A stretch of 64,000 nucleotides of DNA from Mycobacterium sp. SMC-2 (GCF_025263485.1 NZ_CP079863.1:1-64000), one strand, 5' to 3'. Shown: positions 1 to 7,950, counted from the stretch's first letter. Notes: generated by a model not told the origin, from the letters alone. Program-made: numbers and translations.

Positions 1-104
1 TGATGTGGCTTTGTCTGTTTCACCATCGCGGCCACGGCGGTGTGCACGTGGCCTCTGCCGCGGACTTCGAGGCGTCGCGCTATGTGCGGGAGCTGATTTC
101 CTGA
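1..104 (+). CDS. Phage protein, C-terminal fragment (cut by window start)
   Basis: Frame 3 is open from the first base and ends in TGA at 102-104, giving about 33 residues that end FEASRYVRELIS. The stop overlaps the ATG of the next gene (TGATG), the tight packing usual in a phage tail operon. Too little is visible to name a family; from position it is most likely a tail or tail-associated protein. Confidence 0.55.
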   Translation, partial: MWLCLFHHRGHGGVHVASAADFEASRYVRELIS

Positions 105-778
105 TGGCGCTTCTGTTCACGCCGGGCGCGAAGATCTATGAGCTGCCGGTCGTCGTCGGCCAAGACCTGGTCGTGGATTTTCAGAACCAAGACGCCGACG
201 GCAACCCCGTCGACTATGCGCCGGGCGTGGCGCTGACCCTCGAGGTCTACTTGTGGGCGGACGGCGTCATCACCGCCGACGCCGAGATCAGCGCCAACCA
301 CGCCGTCTGCTACATGCCGCACACAATGATCGACCAGGTTCCCGAGAACGCGTTGTGGCGTTGCGTTCTCACCGTGCCGGGCGGATTAGGCACCCCGGAC
401 ACCGTGAAGCTGGTGCCGGTCAACGGCACCATCGTCGTCTACAACGCAGGCTCGACACCGGCCGGCGCCGGGACTGTTCCGCTCACGATGCCCAACGGGA
501 ACGTCTCCATCCTGGTCGTCACACCAGGAGCGCCGGGTACCGACGGCATAGCCGGCACCGGCGTCTCGGTGTTCGGGGAGATCCCCGCCGGGACACCGAA
601 CGGGTCGACGACCGTGTTCACCTGCGCGAACAACTTCCAGTCCGGCTCAACACGGGTGTACCGCAACGGGTTACGCGAGGAACGCGGCCTGGGCTACTCG
701 GAGAGCACGCCCAGCATCATTTTCACCACAGCACCCTTGGGCGCTGACGTGATCACTGTGGACTACCTGATCGCATAA
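104..778 (+). CDS. Phage minor tail / receptor-region protein
   Basis: This is a 224-residue protein starting MALLFTPGAKIY. The ATG at 104 is preferred over an in-frame GTG at 5 because it overlaps the stop of the upstream gene and because the extra N-terminus would be arginine/cysteine-rich and unlike the rest. The N-terminal half is beta-rich; the middle has a glycine-rich GAPGTDGIAGTG stretch, and the C-terminus a GxxNGSTTVFTC...VYRNGLRE segment that recurs in the next two tail genes (for example TPTGSLNGSNTAFTT...LFLNGILLQ), suggesting a shared adhesin-type module. It is the first complete gene of a forward tail-to-lysis cluster. The exact family is not recognised. Confidence 0.65.
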   Translation: MALLFTPGAKIYELPVVVGQDLVVDFQNQDADGNPVDYAPGVALTLEVYLWADGVITADAEISANHAVCYMPHTMIDQVPENALWRCVLTVPGGLGTPDTVKLVPVNGTIVVYNAGSTPAGAGTVPLTMPNGNVSILVVTPGAPGTDGIAGTGVSVFGEIPAGTPNGSTTVFTCANNFQSGSTRVYRNGLREERGLGYSESTPSIIFTTAPLGADVITVDYLIA

Positions 779-793
779 GAAAGGGCAATCATT

Positions 794-1813
794 GTGGGAC
801 AGCAGAAAATCAATGCATCGACCCAGGTTCAGGCCGGGACGGTCACCGCCACCGAGGTCGACTCGTCGGTCATCGTCGCGGCCGGCACGAACGCGTTCAC
901 CGGCGCGCAGTCGATGGGCGGCCATCAGCTGACCAGCGTCGCCAATGGTGTTGCGTCCAGCGACGCGGTGAACCTCGGCCAGGTGCAGGGGATGCTGGCG
1001 GGCTTCTCGATGAAGGCCACCGCGCAAGCCTGCTGCACCGGCGCGGAAACCTTCACCATCGCCAGCGGTTCGGTGACCACGATCAACGGCACCACGATCG
1101 ACGGCGTCACCGTCGCCGTGGGCGACACGATCCTGATCCCCACCGCCCCCGCAGCCTCTGGCACCGGCACGGCGGTAGCCAGCGGCCTGGGCACCAACGA
1201 GGCCGCCAACGGCCTCTACACGGTCACCGCAATCGCCACCAACATCTCGGTGTCCCGCGCGGCCGACCTGTCCGGCACCATCAGCCCGGCAGGCGCGTTC
1301 GTGCTCGTCGAGGCAGGCACCGACTACAAGGGCACCGCGTTCTGGGTGTCCACCCCGTCGTCGCCGGACACCGGGTTCACCTACGGCACCACCACGATGC
1401 AGTGGCAGGAGTTCCCGCTCGGCTCCGGGGTCACGTCGCTGTCGGTGACCAACACCAACGGCTTCAACGCCTCGATCGCCAATCCGACCACGAGCCCGGC
1501 CATCTCGATCGAGACCACCGTCACCGGGATCATGAAGGGCAACGGGACCGCCGCATCCGCCGCGGTCGCGGGCACCGACTACCTGGCGCCGTCCAGTTTG
1601 GCGAACCGCGAGACACCGACCGGCTCGCTCAACGGCTCCAACACCGCGTTCACCACAGCCAACACCCCGATCTCCGGGTCGGAGATGCTGTTCTTGAACG
1701 GCATTCTGCTGCAAGCGGGTTCGGGCAACGACTACACCATCACCGGCAACGCGATCACGATGGCCCTGGCGCCGGCCGCGACTGACCGGCTCGAGATCAC
1801 CTACTGGTTCTGA
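794..1813 (+). CDS. Phage tail fibre-like protein
   Basis: This is a 339-residue protein with a GTG start (MGQQKINAS) after an AGAAAGGG Shine-Dalgarno at about 778-784. The N-terminal segment with the SMGGHQLTSVANGVASSDAVNLGQVQ pattern is typical of phage tail-fibre repeats (G.hqlt.va.g..s.DAvnl.Q). The middle is threonine/glycine/serine-rich, as in extended fibres, and the C-terminus ends in a beta module with SLNGSNTAFTTANTP and FLNGILLQAG. The stop TGA at 1811-1813 overlaps the ATG of the following gene, so the two are translationally coupled. It probably takes part in host-surface recognition; the receptor cannot be inferred. Confidence 0.7.
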   Translation: MGQQKINASTQVQAGTVTATEVDSSVIVAAGTNAFTGAQSMGGHQLTSVANGVASSDAVNLGQVQGMLAGFSMKATAQACCTGAETFTIASGSVTTINGTTIDGVTVAVGDTILIPTAPAASGTGTAVASGLGTNEAANGLYTVTAIATNISVSRAADLSGTISPAGAFVLVEAGTDYKGTAFWVSTPSSPDTGFTYGTTTMQWQEFPLGSGVTSLSVTNTNGFNASIANPTTSPAISIETTVTGIMKGNGTAASAAVAGTDYLAPSSLANRETPTGSLNGSNTAFTTANTPISGSEMLFLNGILLQAGSGNDYTITGNAITMALAPAATDRLEITYWF

Positions 1814-2346
1814 TGACCGGCACGAAAGTCAACCTGCCCGAACAGGCGCAGGGGTCCTCCCAGTCGCGAACGGGGGTACCGGGGCGGCGTCGCTGTCGGG
1901 GCTTGTGGTGGGCAACGGGGCCGCGGCGATGACGACCGTCGCCGCGCCGGGCGGGGCTGTGGTCGGCACCACCGACACCCAAACCCTTTCCGGCAAAACG
2001 CTATCCGCGCCGACCATCGACGGCTACACCGAAGGCGTGACGGCGATCGGCGTCGTGTCCTCGGCGTACACGCTGGACATCGCGTCCGGCACGGTGCTCA
2101 CCGCGACGCTGACCGCGTCGACGGCGTGCACGTTCACGATGCCTGCGGTCGGCGCCGGGCTGTCATTTGTGCTGTTGCTCAAGCAGCCGTCCACGACCGG
2201 CGCGGGTTCGGCCACGTTCACCGGTGTGAAGTGGGCCGGGGGACCGCGCCGACGATCACCCCCGCGCCGGCCAGATGGACATTCTCACGTTCATCAGCGA
2301 TGGCACCGACTGGTTCGGCTCTTTCGTGCAGGGCTTCACCTACTAG
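1813..2346 (+). pseudogene. Phage tail protein with three apparent single-base losses
   Basis: The ATG at 1813 (MTGTKVNLPEQAQG) starts a frame that soon runs into a stop. Continuity is restored by adding one base in the G run at 1851-1854, which gives LPVANGGTGAASLSGLVVGNG, a classic tail-fibre motif. A second base is needed in the G run at 2237-2242 (VKWAGGTAPTITPAP) and a third near 2268-2272 (GQMDILTFISDGTDWFGS). Three shifts return the frame to its start and it ends cleanly at TAG 2344-2346, overlapping the next GTG. The intact product would be about 178 residues. All three lesions are missing bases in or beside G/C runs, so assembly error is as likely as genuine decay. Confidence 0.7.
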
Positions 2347-2975
2347 TGTTCGCCGCGCGGAACCTCCTGCTGGCGCATCAGGCCCCCACTGTGGCGCCGT
2401 CTTTCGACGCGTTGGGCGCCGGTAAGGCCAGCCTCTCCACGTCGGGCTCCTGGTCGCACAACGCCAAGGCCGGCGCGTGGGTGTTCGGGCTGGTTGCCTG
2501 CGACTCCGGTAAAGCCGCCACGTCGGCCACCTACGGCGGCCACGCGATGACACTGCTGGGCCCGTACTACTTCAACAACAACTCCGGCCTGGGCGCGCTG
2601 AGCGTGTTCTACCTGCCATCGGTGACGGGAGGCGCCCAGACCCTTGCAGTGTCGATGAACGGTGGCACCTACTTCGTCGGCAACTCGGTGTCCTACAACA
2701 ACGTCACCAGTATCGGCACCCCGGTCGAAGCATACGGATCAGGCAACGCCTCGCAGGCACTGACTTGCGCCGCGGGGCAACTGATCCTGCATGGCTTCGG
2801 GTGCGGCGCCAACGTCGGCGGCGGCGTATTCAGCTCACCCAGCGGCGGCAACACACGCTACAACGGCGCCGAGGGTAGTTACACCGGCCTGGTCATCTCA
2901 GACGCCGCAGCATCGGCCACATTCGCAGCCGCGACCGGCACCGACTGGGCCGGCGCTGGACTCGTTCTGTCCTAA
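2346..2975 (+). CDS. Phage tail-associated hypothetical protein
   Basis: This is a 209-residue product starting with GTG at 2346, overlapping the TAG of the preceding gene (TAGTG), reading MFAARNLLLAHQAP. The same frame is open further upstream, but that part belongs to the preceding gene reached by frameshift. The sequence is glycine/serine/alanine-rich with a regular beta pattern (SWSHNAKAGAWVFGLV, YGGHAMTLLGPYYFN, LILHGFGCGANVGGG), resembling the C-terminal beta domains found in mycobacteriophage tail proteins. It is the last tail gene before the lysis cassette. No catalytic motif is seen. Confidence 0.6.
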   Translation: MFAARNLLLAHQAPTVAPSFDALGAGKASLSTSGSWSHNAKAGAWVFGLVACDSGKAATSATYGGHAMTLLGPYYFNNNSGLGALSVFYLPSVTGGAQTLAVSMNGGTYFVGNSVSYNNVTSIGTPVEAYGSGNASQALTCAAGQLILHGFGCGANVGGGVFSSPSGGNTRYNGAEGSYTGLVISDAAASATFAAATGTDWAGAGLVLS

Positions 2976-3038
2976 CCGCCCGTAAATCCGTTACGGGCAA
3001 ATCAGTTTCAAAATCCCACTCGCGCAAAGGAATCCAGC

Positions 3039-4130
3039 ATGAAACCCACCGGCGAACCTGATCTTGTCGGCGAAGTCCGTTACCAGCCCGGGGCGGTCGC
3101 GGCCGCTGTGGTGCGCCCGCATCCGGCCACGGGCGCTGCGCGCATGGTGTGGGAGGTGCGCCGCGAACGCGACAGCCATCTGCGCTACACGCCGCGGCTC
3201 GCGCACATAAGCCACTGGGCTGAAGCGCCCGGCGTTGGCCGTCGCCTGACGCTGTCGGCCCCGCTGGCGAAGGCCGACGCGCCCGCGGGCACCCTGTTCT
3301 ACCCGGATTGCTCGAACAACAACTGGAACACCGACCAGGACGCGATCGACTTCGTCAACCAGCTGGCGGCGCAAGGGTTCTCGGGCATGTGCCACAAGGT
3401 CTCCGAGGGCGACTACTACGAGGATCCGTTCTGGCCGGTGGTCCTCGAAGCCTGTCAGGCCGCGGGTATCCCGTGCTTGGGCTATCACTATGTGACCACC
3501 AACAGCCCCGGCTCGCAGGCGCAGACCTATCTGGGCGCTGGTGGGCTGCCCAACGCGATGTTCGACTGGGAAGCCAACGGCGGTGACCTGGCCAACTACT
3601 ACGCCGTGGCGAACGGCTTCAACGCTGCTGGCGTCAACGTGGGTGTCGGTTACTGCCCGCGCTGGTATTACGACGAGGTCGGGGGCGGCGACCTCACCCA
3701 GGCCGGCGCGCTGGTCTCCTCGGCTTACCCGGGCGGATCTGGTTATGCGTCACAGATTTACGCCAACTGCGGCGGCGACGGAGGCTCCGGCTGGAACGCC
3801 TACGGCGGCGTCACCCCGACGTGTTGGCAGTTCACCGACCGGGCCAACATCGCCGGGCTGTCGGTGGACTGCAACGCCTTCAAAGGCACACCAGATCAGC
3901 TCGCCCAACTATTCACAGGAGCAGCCGTGACTCAACCGCCCGTACCAGCCCCCGCATCACCGCCGAATCCGGCGATCCCGAAGCCAGCCGACCAGGCCGG
4001 CCAAGTCAGCACCCTGTGGGACCAGTGGTTTTCCCGCTACCCGTTCCTGAATAACAACACCCCGGTCGAAGCGCTCGGCGTGATCGGCGAAGCGCTCAAA
4101 CTGCCCGGCTACTCAAACCCGATCGCCTGA
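3039..4130 (+). CDS. lysA: Endolysin (lysin A), GH25 muramidase type
   Basis: This 363-residue phage peptidoglycan hydrolase has a GH25 (Chalaropsis-type lysozyme) fold from about residue 85 to 295. An aspartate follows the first strand (FYPDCSNNN, D90), the catalytic DxE pair is in FDWEANGGD (D176, E178), and GYHYV (149-) and the later WQFTDRA strand are typical. Residues 1-80 are arginine-rich and unassigned. After a proline-rich linker (about 298-318) a short C-terminal segment (LWDQWFSRYPFLNNN...) may help wall binding. A GAAAGGAAA-type signal precedes the next gene, so lysA and the following genes read as one late operon. It would cleave the glycan strands of the host wall at lysis. Confidence 0.88.
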   Translation: MKPTGEPDLVGEVRYQPGAVAAAVVRPHPATGAARMVWEVRRERDSHLRYTPRLAHISHWAEAPGVGRRLTLSAPLAKADAPAGTLFYPDCSNNNWNTDQDAIDFVNQLAAQGFSGMCHKVSEGDYYEDPFWPVVLEACQAAGIPCLGYHYVTTNSPGSQAQTYLGAGGLPNAMFDWEANGGDLANYYAVANGFNAAGVNVGVGYCPRWYYDEVGGGDLTQAGALVSSAYPGGSGYASQIYANCGGDGGSGWNAYGGVTPTCWQFTDRANIAGLSVDCNAFKGTPDQLAQLFTGAAVTQPPVPAPASPPNPAIPKPADQAGQVSTLWDQWFSRYPFLNNNTPVEALGVIGEALKLPGYSNPIA

Positions 4131-4143
4131 AAGGAAACCGATC

Positions 4144-4659
4144 ATGGCCGACCCCAACAGCTTGCAGGCCGACATCTCCGGCGTCAACGCCGACGGCGAC
4201 CCGGAAATGTGGCGGATCGTGTGCTCGCGCTACCCGCAAGGCCCCGACGCCATCGTCGGCAACCCCGACAAACAGGAATGGGCCAGCGAGCACAACGGCG
4301 TCGAATACGCCGGCCACTTCGACGCGTTCGAGCAGATCGTCCCCATCGGCGACCAAATCTCGTGGACGTGGAAGTTCTCCGACGGCATCGTGCGCGACCC
4401 TCGGTTCATCCTGCACGAGCTGATGGAGTTCGTCATCGAGCAGCGCCGCGCGGCCGGGCGGCCCACCACGGCGTTCCCCAACCCGAAGCAGCCCCGGCGT
4501 GAGCGCTTCGTGGGCGTCGCTCGCCGCGAACATCGCGGGCGTGAAGCTGGTCCGCCACGCCATCATCACCTACAACGGCACCTGGGGCGCCGGGCTGGTC
4601 CAGTACCCCTCCGACGTCGTCAACGGGCTCGCCCAGTACGTCGACGACACCTTGTGTGA
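4144..4659 (+). CDS. Phage protein between lysin A and lysin B, C-terminus probably frameshifted
   Basis: The ATG at 4144 follows a good AAAGGAAA signal. The first ~118 residues (MADPNSLQADISGVNADGD to AAGRPTTAFPNPKQP) look like a genuine acidic protein. The last ~52 residues are arginine/histidine-rich and overlap lysin B, as expected of an out-of-frame shadow. Adding one base in the CCCCGG run at 4492-4497 would move the stop to 4500-4502, forming a GTGA overlap with the lysin B start at 4499, like other junctions here. The intact protein is therefore probably about 119 residues. It may be a lysis-cassette accessory; the family is not recognised. Confidence 0.55.
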   Translation: MADPNSLQADISGVNADGDPEMWRIVCSRYPQGPDAIVGNPDKQEWASEHNGVEYAGHFDAFEQIVPIGDQISWTWKFSDGIVRDPRFILHELMEFVIEQRRAAGRPTTAFPNPKQPRRERFVGVARREHRGREAGPPRHHHLQRHLGRRAGPVPLRRRQRARPVRRRHLV

Positions 4660-5509
4660 AGAAGTCCCGTGCCCGTACCCGGCGACGTTCGGGTTCATCG
4701 GCGGCGCGGCCAACGCACCGAGCTACCAGCAGTCCATCGACGACGGTTTCGACTGGACCGGAAACTGGCTGGCCGACAACCCCAACCGCACCTGGAGCGT
4801 CATCGGCTACAGCCAGGGCGGCGAGCTGGCCGCGATGGTGCAGATGGCGTTAGCGCCCGGCGGCCAGCTCGAACAGTTCGCGCCGAACTTCATCGGCGGC
4901 ATCACCTTCGGCAACCCGCGACGCATGGCCGGCGCGGTCGCACCCGGCATCGGCAACCCCGGCGCGCGCTGGCGCGGCATCTCCAACGTCAACATGCCGT
5001 CCCTGCCGACGATCAACGGCCGCACCGTATGGGCCGACTACGTGCACTCCAAGGCCGGCGGCGACGCCGGCAACGACATGTATGCGATGGTGCCCGTCGG
5101 CGCGGTCGGCAAGATCATGACCGACGTCTACACCACGGCCACGCAAGCGCAGATGAACAACGGCGTGCTGTTCCTGCAGGACATGGTCAAAGACCTGGAG
5201 CAGATCGTCGCGGACTCAGGTCTGCTCAAGGGGCTGGCCGGCGGGATGCAGGGGCTGCTCGACATGGGTGTCATGGCGGGGATCTCGTTCCTGACTGACC
5301 TGATCGGGGTCAGCGACCTGAGCACCGCGACCGGGGTGGACGCCGACGTCGCCGCGGCGGTGCTCGGCCTGCAGTTCCTGGCCGCGCCGGGAGGGCCCAC
5401 CGCGCCGCACATCTCTTACCTGGGAGAGATCCCGGGCTACAGGAATCTCGTCGCTGACGCCGTGGGTTTCCTGCAGTCGATCGCCACCCTCACGCCCGCA
5501 CGGGCATAA
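4499..5509 (+). CDS. lysB: Lysin B, mycolyl-arabinogalactan esterase
   Basis: This 336-residue alpha/beta hydrolase is of the mycobacteriophage lysin B / cutinase-like type. It shows an early strand ending in TYNGTWGAG (about 24-32), the nucleophile elbow GYSQGG with Ser105, a GGITFGNPRR segment and later DYVHSKAGGDAGNDMY. Lysin B cleaves the ester between mycolic acids and arabinogalactan, detaching the mycobacterial outer membrane after lysin A has acted. The GTG start at 4499 is chosen because it lies just past the credible part of the upstream gene. The C-terminal ~120 residues are helical and glycine-rich. Neighbouring lysA and holin genes support the role. Confidence 0.85.
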   Translation: MSASWASLAANIAGVKLVRHAIITYNGTWGAGLVQYPSDVVNGLAQYVDDTLCEEVPCPYPATFGFIGGAANAPSYQQSIDDGFDWTGNWLADNPNRTWSVIGYSQGGELAAMVQMALAPGGQLEQFAPNFIGGITFGNPRRMAGAVAPGIGNPGARWRGISNVNMPSLPTINGRTVWADYVHSKAGGDAGNDMYAMVPVGAVGKIMTDVYTTATQAQMNNGVLFLQDMVKDLEQIVADSGLLKGLAGGMQGLLDMGVMAGISFLTDLIGVSDLSTATGVDADVAAAVLGLQFLAAPGGPTAPHISYLGEIPGYRNLVADAVGFLQSIATLTPARA

Positions 5510-5532
5510 CACCCTCGAAAGGAAACACCATC

Positions 5533-5706
5533 ATGCCCAACATCGACCCGACCCAGCTCAAGCAGACCGTCGAGACCGCGATCACCGAGCTCGACGCCCT
5601 GGTGGCCCTCGCCGAGGAGATCCCCGGCGAGCCCGCCAAGGTCAAGACGGTTCTCGAGACCATCGACAAGGCACTCAAGGACACCCAGGCTTTCCTGTCC
5701 GCGTGA
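5533..5706 (+). CDS. Small helical phage protein (57 aa)
   Basis: The ATG at 5533 follows CGAAAGGAAACACC, one of the recurrent signals of this operon, and the frame ends with TGA at 5704-5706. The product (MPNIDPTQLKQTVETAITE... to LKDTQAFLSA) is acidic/lysine-mixed and strongly predicted to be alpha-helical with heptad-like leucines, with no membrane segment. It lies between lysin B and the holin, so a lysis-timing or structural accessory role is possible but not shown. Confidence 0.65.
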   Translation: MPNIDPTQLKQTVETAITELDALVALAEEIPGEPAKVKTVLETIDKALKDTQAFLSA

Positions 5707-5772
5707 TCTTCCCGCGTAGGTCCAGGGCCGCAGCATTGCGGCCCCGGACCTACATTCACGAAAGGCGTTGCA

Positions 5773-6057
5773 TTGGTCATCAATTGGAAGCGGCCCGGCT
5801 GGACATGGGTCTGGCACGCCGGCGAGAACGCCACCGGCGCGGCCGCGATCGGCGCCGGCACCGTGCTCGGCGCCGCGCACGCCCACTACCTCAGTGACGT
5901 GCCCTGGTATTTGCTGGCCTCGGCGGCCGCCCTGGGCGCGTTCGCTTCGCTGCTCAAGTCGGTCGCATGCGCGTGCATCGGGCCCGGCCGCGACAACGGC
6001 ACCGCAAGCAACGTACCGACCGTGGTCGCCAAGGATCGGATCGGACACGGCTCGTGA
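5773..6057 (+). CDS. Phage holin
   Basis: This is a 94-residue membrane protein with a TTG start at 5773 (MVINWKRPGWTWVW), preceded by ACGAAAGGCG. It has two hydrophobic helices (about 21-38, GAAAIGAGTVLGAAHAH; and 45-66, WYLLASAAALGAFASLLKSV) with a short loop, then a polar C-terminus. Size, topology and position directly after lysin B match mycobacteriophage holins, which open the cytoplasmic membrane at a set time to release the lysins. The stop overlaps the next start (GTGA). Confidence 0.8.
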   Translation: MVINWKRPGWTWVWHAGENATGAAAIGAGTVLGAAHAHYLSDVPWYLLASAAALGAFASLLKSVACACIGPGRDNGTASNVPTVVAKDRIGHGS

Positions 6058-6434
6058 ACTGGCAACTCGCGGCCGCCACCATCTCCCCGATCGCGTCGGT
6101 AGCCGGTGCGACACTCATCGCCCACGTCACCGCCCGCTCGACGAGCGCGGCCACCAAACACCAAACCGAGAGCACCACGCTGGTCGACTTCAACCAGCAG
6201 CTACTCGAAGAGCGCCAACAGCTGCTCGGCGAGATCAAGAACCAGGTCACCAACGGGCACACCACCAACCTGCGCGACGATCTCACCGCCGCGTTGCGGA
6301 TGGTCAGCGACCTCGGCGACGACGTGCGCCTGGTGCGGGCCGACATCAGCGGCCTGTCCGGCGATGTGCGCGGCCTGCGCAAGGACTTGACTGCGCTGGA
6401 GCGTCGCGTCGCCGAAGGCAAGACGGGCCGGTAG
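6054..6434 (+). CDS. Membrane-anchored coiled-coil phage protein (second holin-like or spanin-like)
   Basis: This is a 126-residue protein starting at GTG 6054 (MNWQLAAATIS), which overlaps the holin stop in a GTGA. One N-terminal membrane helix (about 3-26) is followed by a long charged coiled coil (EERQQLLGEIKNQV, LVRADISGLSGDVRGLRKDL). Mycobacteriophage lysis cassettes often carry such a one-TM, coiled-coil protein beside the holin, annotated as holin-like or DUF2746-like, so a role in holin timing or wall/outer-membrane disruption is inferred. Confidence 0.65.
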   Translation: MNWQLAAATISPIASVAGATLIAHVTARSTSAATKHQTESTTLVDFNQQLLEERQQLLGEIKNQVTNGHTTNLRDDLTAALRMVSDLGDDVRLVRADISGLSGDVRGLRKDLTALERRVAEGKTGR

Positions 6435-6445
6435 GTGCGCCGTCG

Positions 6446-6547
6446 GTGAGGGCGGCTGAGCACGCCACCGCGATCGTGGTGGCCGGATGGATCGTTGCCG
6501 CCGCGATTATGGCGGCGATCCTGGCGACGCTGCTGGGCTGGTTTTAG
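6446..6547 (+). CDS. Tiny single-pass membrane protein (33 aa)
   Basis: The GTG at 6446 opens a frame encoding MRAAEHATAIVVAGWIVAAA followed by IMAAILATLLGWF, ending in TAG at 6545-6547. Nearly the whole peptide after residue 8 is one hydrophobic helix. It starts 12 bases after the preceding gene and closes the forward lysis operon, so it may be a late membrane peptide. There is no strong Shine-Dalgarno, so the call rests on frame, hydrophobicity and position. Confidence 0.45.
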   Translation: MRAAEHATAIVVAGWIVAAAIMAAILATLLGWF

Positions 6548-6548
6548 A

Positions 6549-6683
6549 TCACCAGCAGCTATCGAATATGTCGACCTCGGGGGTGTCGTCGCGCTGCCAG
6601 GCCAGCACGGCGACGGCGGTCAGGACCAGCCACGCGAGCTGGAACGCCGTCGACCACACGATGACGTACAGCGCCGCGCTCAT
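6549..6683 (-). CDS. Small membrane protein of prophage cargo block (44 aa)
   Basis: On the reverse strand an ATG at 6683 opens a 44-residue frame beginning MSAALYVIVWSTAFQLAWLV, one hydrophobic helix (about 4-28), then an acidic tail with DDTPEVDIFDSCW. The start overlaps the stop of the upstream 34-aa gene (ATGA), so the two are coupled and follow the DUF732 genes. Its last base is one base from the end of the convergent lysis operon. Function unknown. Confidence 0.5.
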   Translation of the reverse strand: MSAALYVIVWSTAFQLAWLVLTAVAVLAWQRDDTPEVDIFDSCW

Positions 6684-6784
6684 GGCCGCGCGGTGTGGCG
6701 CAACTCGATCCACACCAGGCCGGTGACACCAGCCCCCGCTACGGCGCAGACCGCCAACGCAAGACCTACCGCGATACGTCGCAC
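6680..6784 (-). CDS. Small membrane peptide of prophage cargo block (34 aa)
   Basis: A GTG start at 6784 on the reverse strand gives MRRIAVGLALAVCAVAGAGV followed by TGLVWIELRHTARP. This is a positively charged start, one hydrophobic helix of about 20 residues and a short basic tail. It starts 4 bases beyond the end of the upstream DUF732 protein and its stop overlaps the next start in an ATGA, so it reads as the third gene of a compact reverse operon. Function unknown. Confidence 0.5.
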   Translation of the reverse strand: MRRIAVGLALAVCAVAGAGVTGLVWIELRHTARP

Positions 6785-6788
6785 TGGC

Positions 6789-7553
6789 TCAGTTCCCTTC
6801 GTATTGTGGGCAGTAGGCGGCCAACGCGACGTTGACCATCCCCGATGTTTGCGCCGGGGTGAAGGTGGGGTCGTTACGTTGCACTGCGTCGATGACCTGG
6901 GCGCGGGTCATGCCGTGGGCGAAACCGCTGCAGATGCTGCGGGCTCCGGCTTCGGCGACGTCCCAGTTGATGATCCGTATGCCGGGGATGCCGAGTGTTC
7001 CTTGGCGGAAGATCTGGTCGGCGTCTGGCGGCGGCGCGGCTACGGGGGCAGCTGGCGGCGCGGCTTGCACGGTCACCGTCGGCGGCGGGGGCGCTGGCGG
7101 TGTGACCGTCACCGTTGACGGCGCGGGCGCGGGCGCGGCCACAACCGGCAGGCAGCCGGGATCACTGTTGTGTCCCGGCGCGCAACGAGGGGGTACGTCT
7201 GGCGCCGGCGCCACCGGTGGAAGCGCCGCAGCGGGCATCGTCGCCGCTGCACCGGGGGGCTGAAGCCCCGGCGGCATTGGTACAGGTTTCACCTGGCCGT
7301 AGATCCAGAAGCCGAACCACGTGAGAAGGCCGATGCTGATGGCGATAGCGACGGCAATCAGCAAGACGATGCTAGCGCGTTCGGCAACGTCTCCCCACGA
7401 GTACCGCTGCTGCTCGTCGTCGTCTTCGTCTAAGCCGTCGTCGAGCGACCACGCCAACTCGGGCGCCGCTTCCGTCGCGGCCGGCGGCACGATCGTTGTC
7501 TCCGCGCCGCCAGCGCCGTCGTCATCCCACGCCGCGGTCTCCTCAGTTTCCAT
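6789..7553 (-). CDS. Membrane-anchored DUF732 protein carried by prophage
   Basis: This is a 254-residue protein. It has an acidic cytoplasmic N-terminus (1-58), one membrane helix (about 60-82, SIVLLIAVAIAISIGLLTWF), a long proline/alanine/valine-rich linker (about 90-178), and a C-terminal DUF732 domain (about 180-254) with the family pattern of an early aspartate, GIPGI, an AxxICSGFAHGMT segment, VIDAV and a final YCPQY. DUF732 proteins are abundant in mycobacteria and usually secreted or surface-exposed, of unknown biochemical role. It overlaps the upstream lipoprotein gene by 11 bases. Between the lysis genes and integrase, on the opposite strand, it is in a typical lysogenic-conversion position. 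Confidence 0.7.
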   Translation of the reverse strand: METEETAAWDDDGAGGAETTIVPPAATEAAPELAWSLDDGLDEDDDEQQRYSWGDVAERASIVLLIAVAIAISIGLLTWFGFWIYGQVKPVPMPPGLQPPGAAATMPAAALPPVAPAPDVPPRCAPGHNSDPGCLPVVAAPAPAPSTVTVTPPAPPPPTVTVQAAPPAAPVAAPPPDADQIFRQGTLGIPGIRIINWDVAEAGARSICSGFAHGMTRAQVIDAVQRNDPTFTPAQTSGMVNVALAAYCPQYEGN

Positions 7554-7911
7554 CGCGCCACGACTCCCTTAACTGGGACGAATGCGTGGGACAGAGGTCG
7601 GTGACTGCCCAGTAGACGACTTCCTCGGCTTGCATGACGGTGAACTGAGGCTTATGGCCGAGCTGAAAGTTGGCGACCTGCAACACTTTGCTCCCGGCGT
7701 CTGATCCAGCGTCGAGGTCCTTGCAAACGGCGTGCCCTAATTCAGGGGGTGCACCGTTGGTAACCCCGGTGGGCACACCTCTGGCGTCAAGGTCTTCCAG
7801 GTATTGGCCGTCTGCCTGGTTGTCGGCGCGAGCGCCGCCGCCGCAGCCTGTCGTCAATGGCACTCCTGCCAAGGCTATTACGCCGGTCAGGATGATTGCG
7901 TGGGTCTTCAT
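7543..7911 (-). CDS. Putative DUF732 lipoprotein carried by prophage
   Basis: This is a 122-residue protein with an N-terminal signal (MKTHAIILTGVIALAGVPLTTGC); the TTGC segment with cysteine at about 23 is an approximate lipobox. The mature part matches the DUF732 layout: YLEDLDARGVP, GHAVCKDLDAG, VMQAEEVVYWAVTDLCP. It is the first gene of a reverse operon with another DUF732 protein and two tiny membrane proteins, head-on to the lysis operon and just inside the integrase. It is probably expressed from the lysogen and displayed on the envelope; that role is inference. Confidence 0.7.
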   Translation of the reverse strand: MKTHAIILTGVIALAGVPLTTGCGGGARADNQADGQYLEDLDARGVPTGVTNGAPPELGHAVCKDLDAGSDAGSKVLQVANFQLGHKPQFTVMQAEEVVYWAVTDLCPTHSSQLRESWRDGN

Positions 7912-7950
7912 GGCGGGATCGTATTTCCTTCCTGTTGTACGCGCGAGTAA

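Noticed and set aside
671..1714. Long reverse frame across the tail fibre genes
   Set aside because: Composition is Gly/Arg-rich with no motif, while the forward frames carry tail-fibre patterns and proper gene overlaps.
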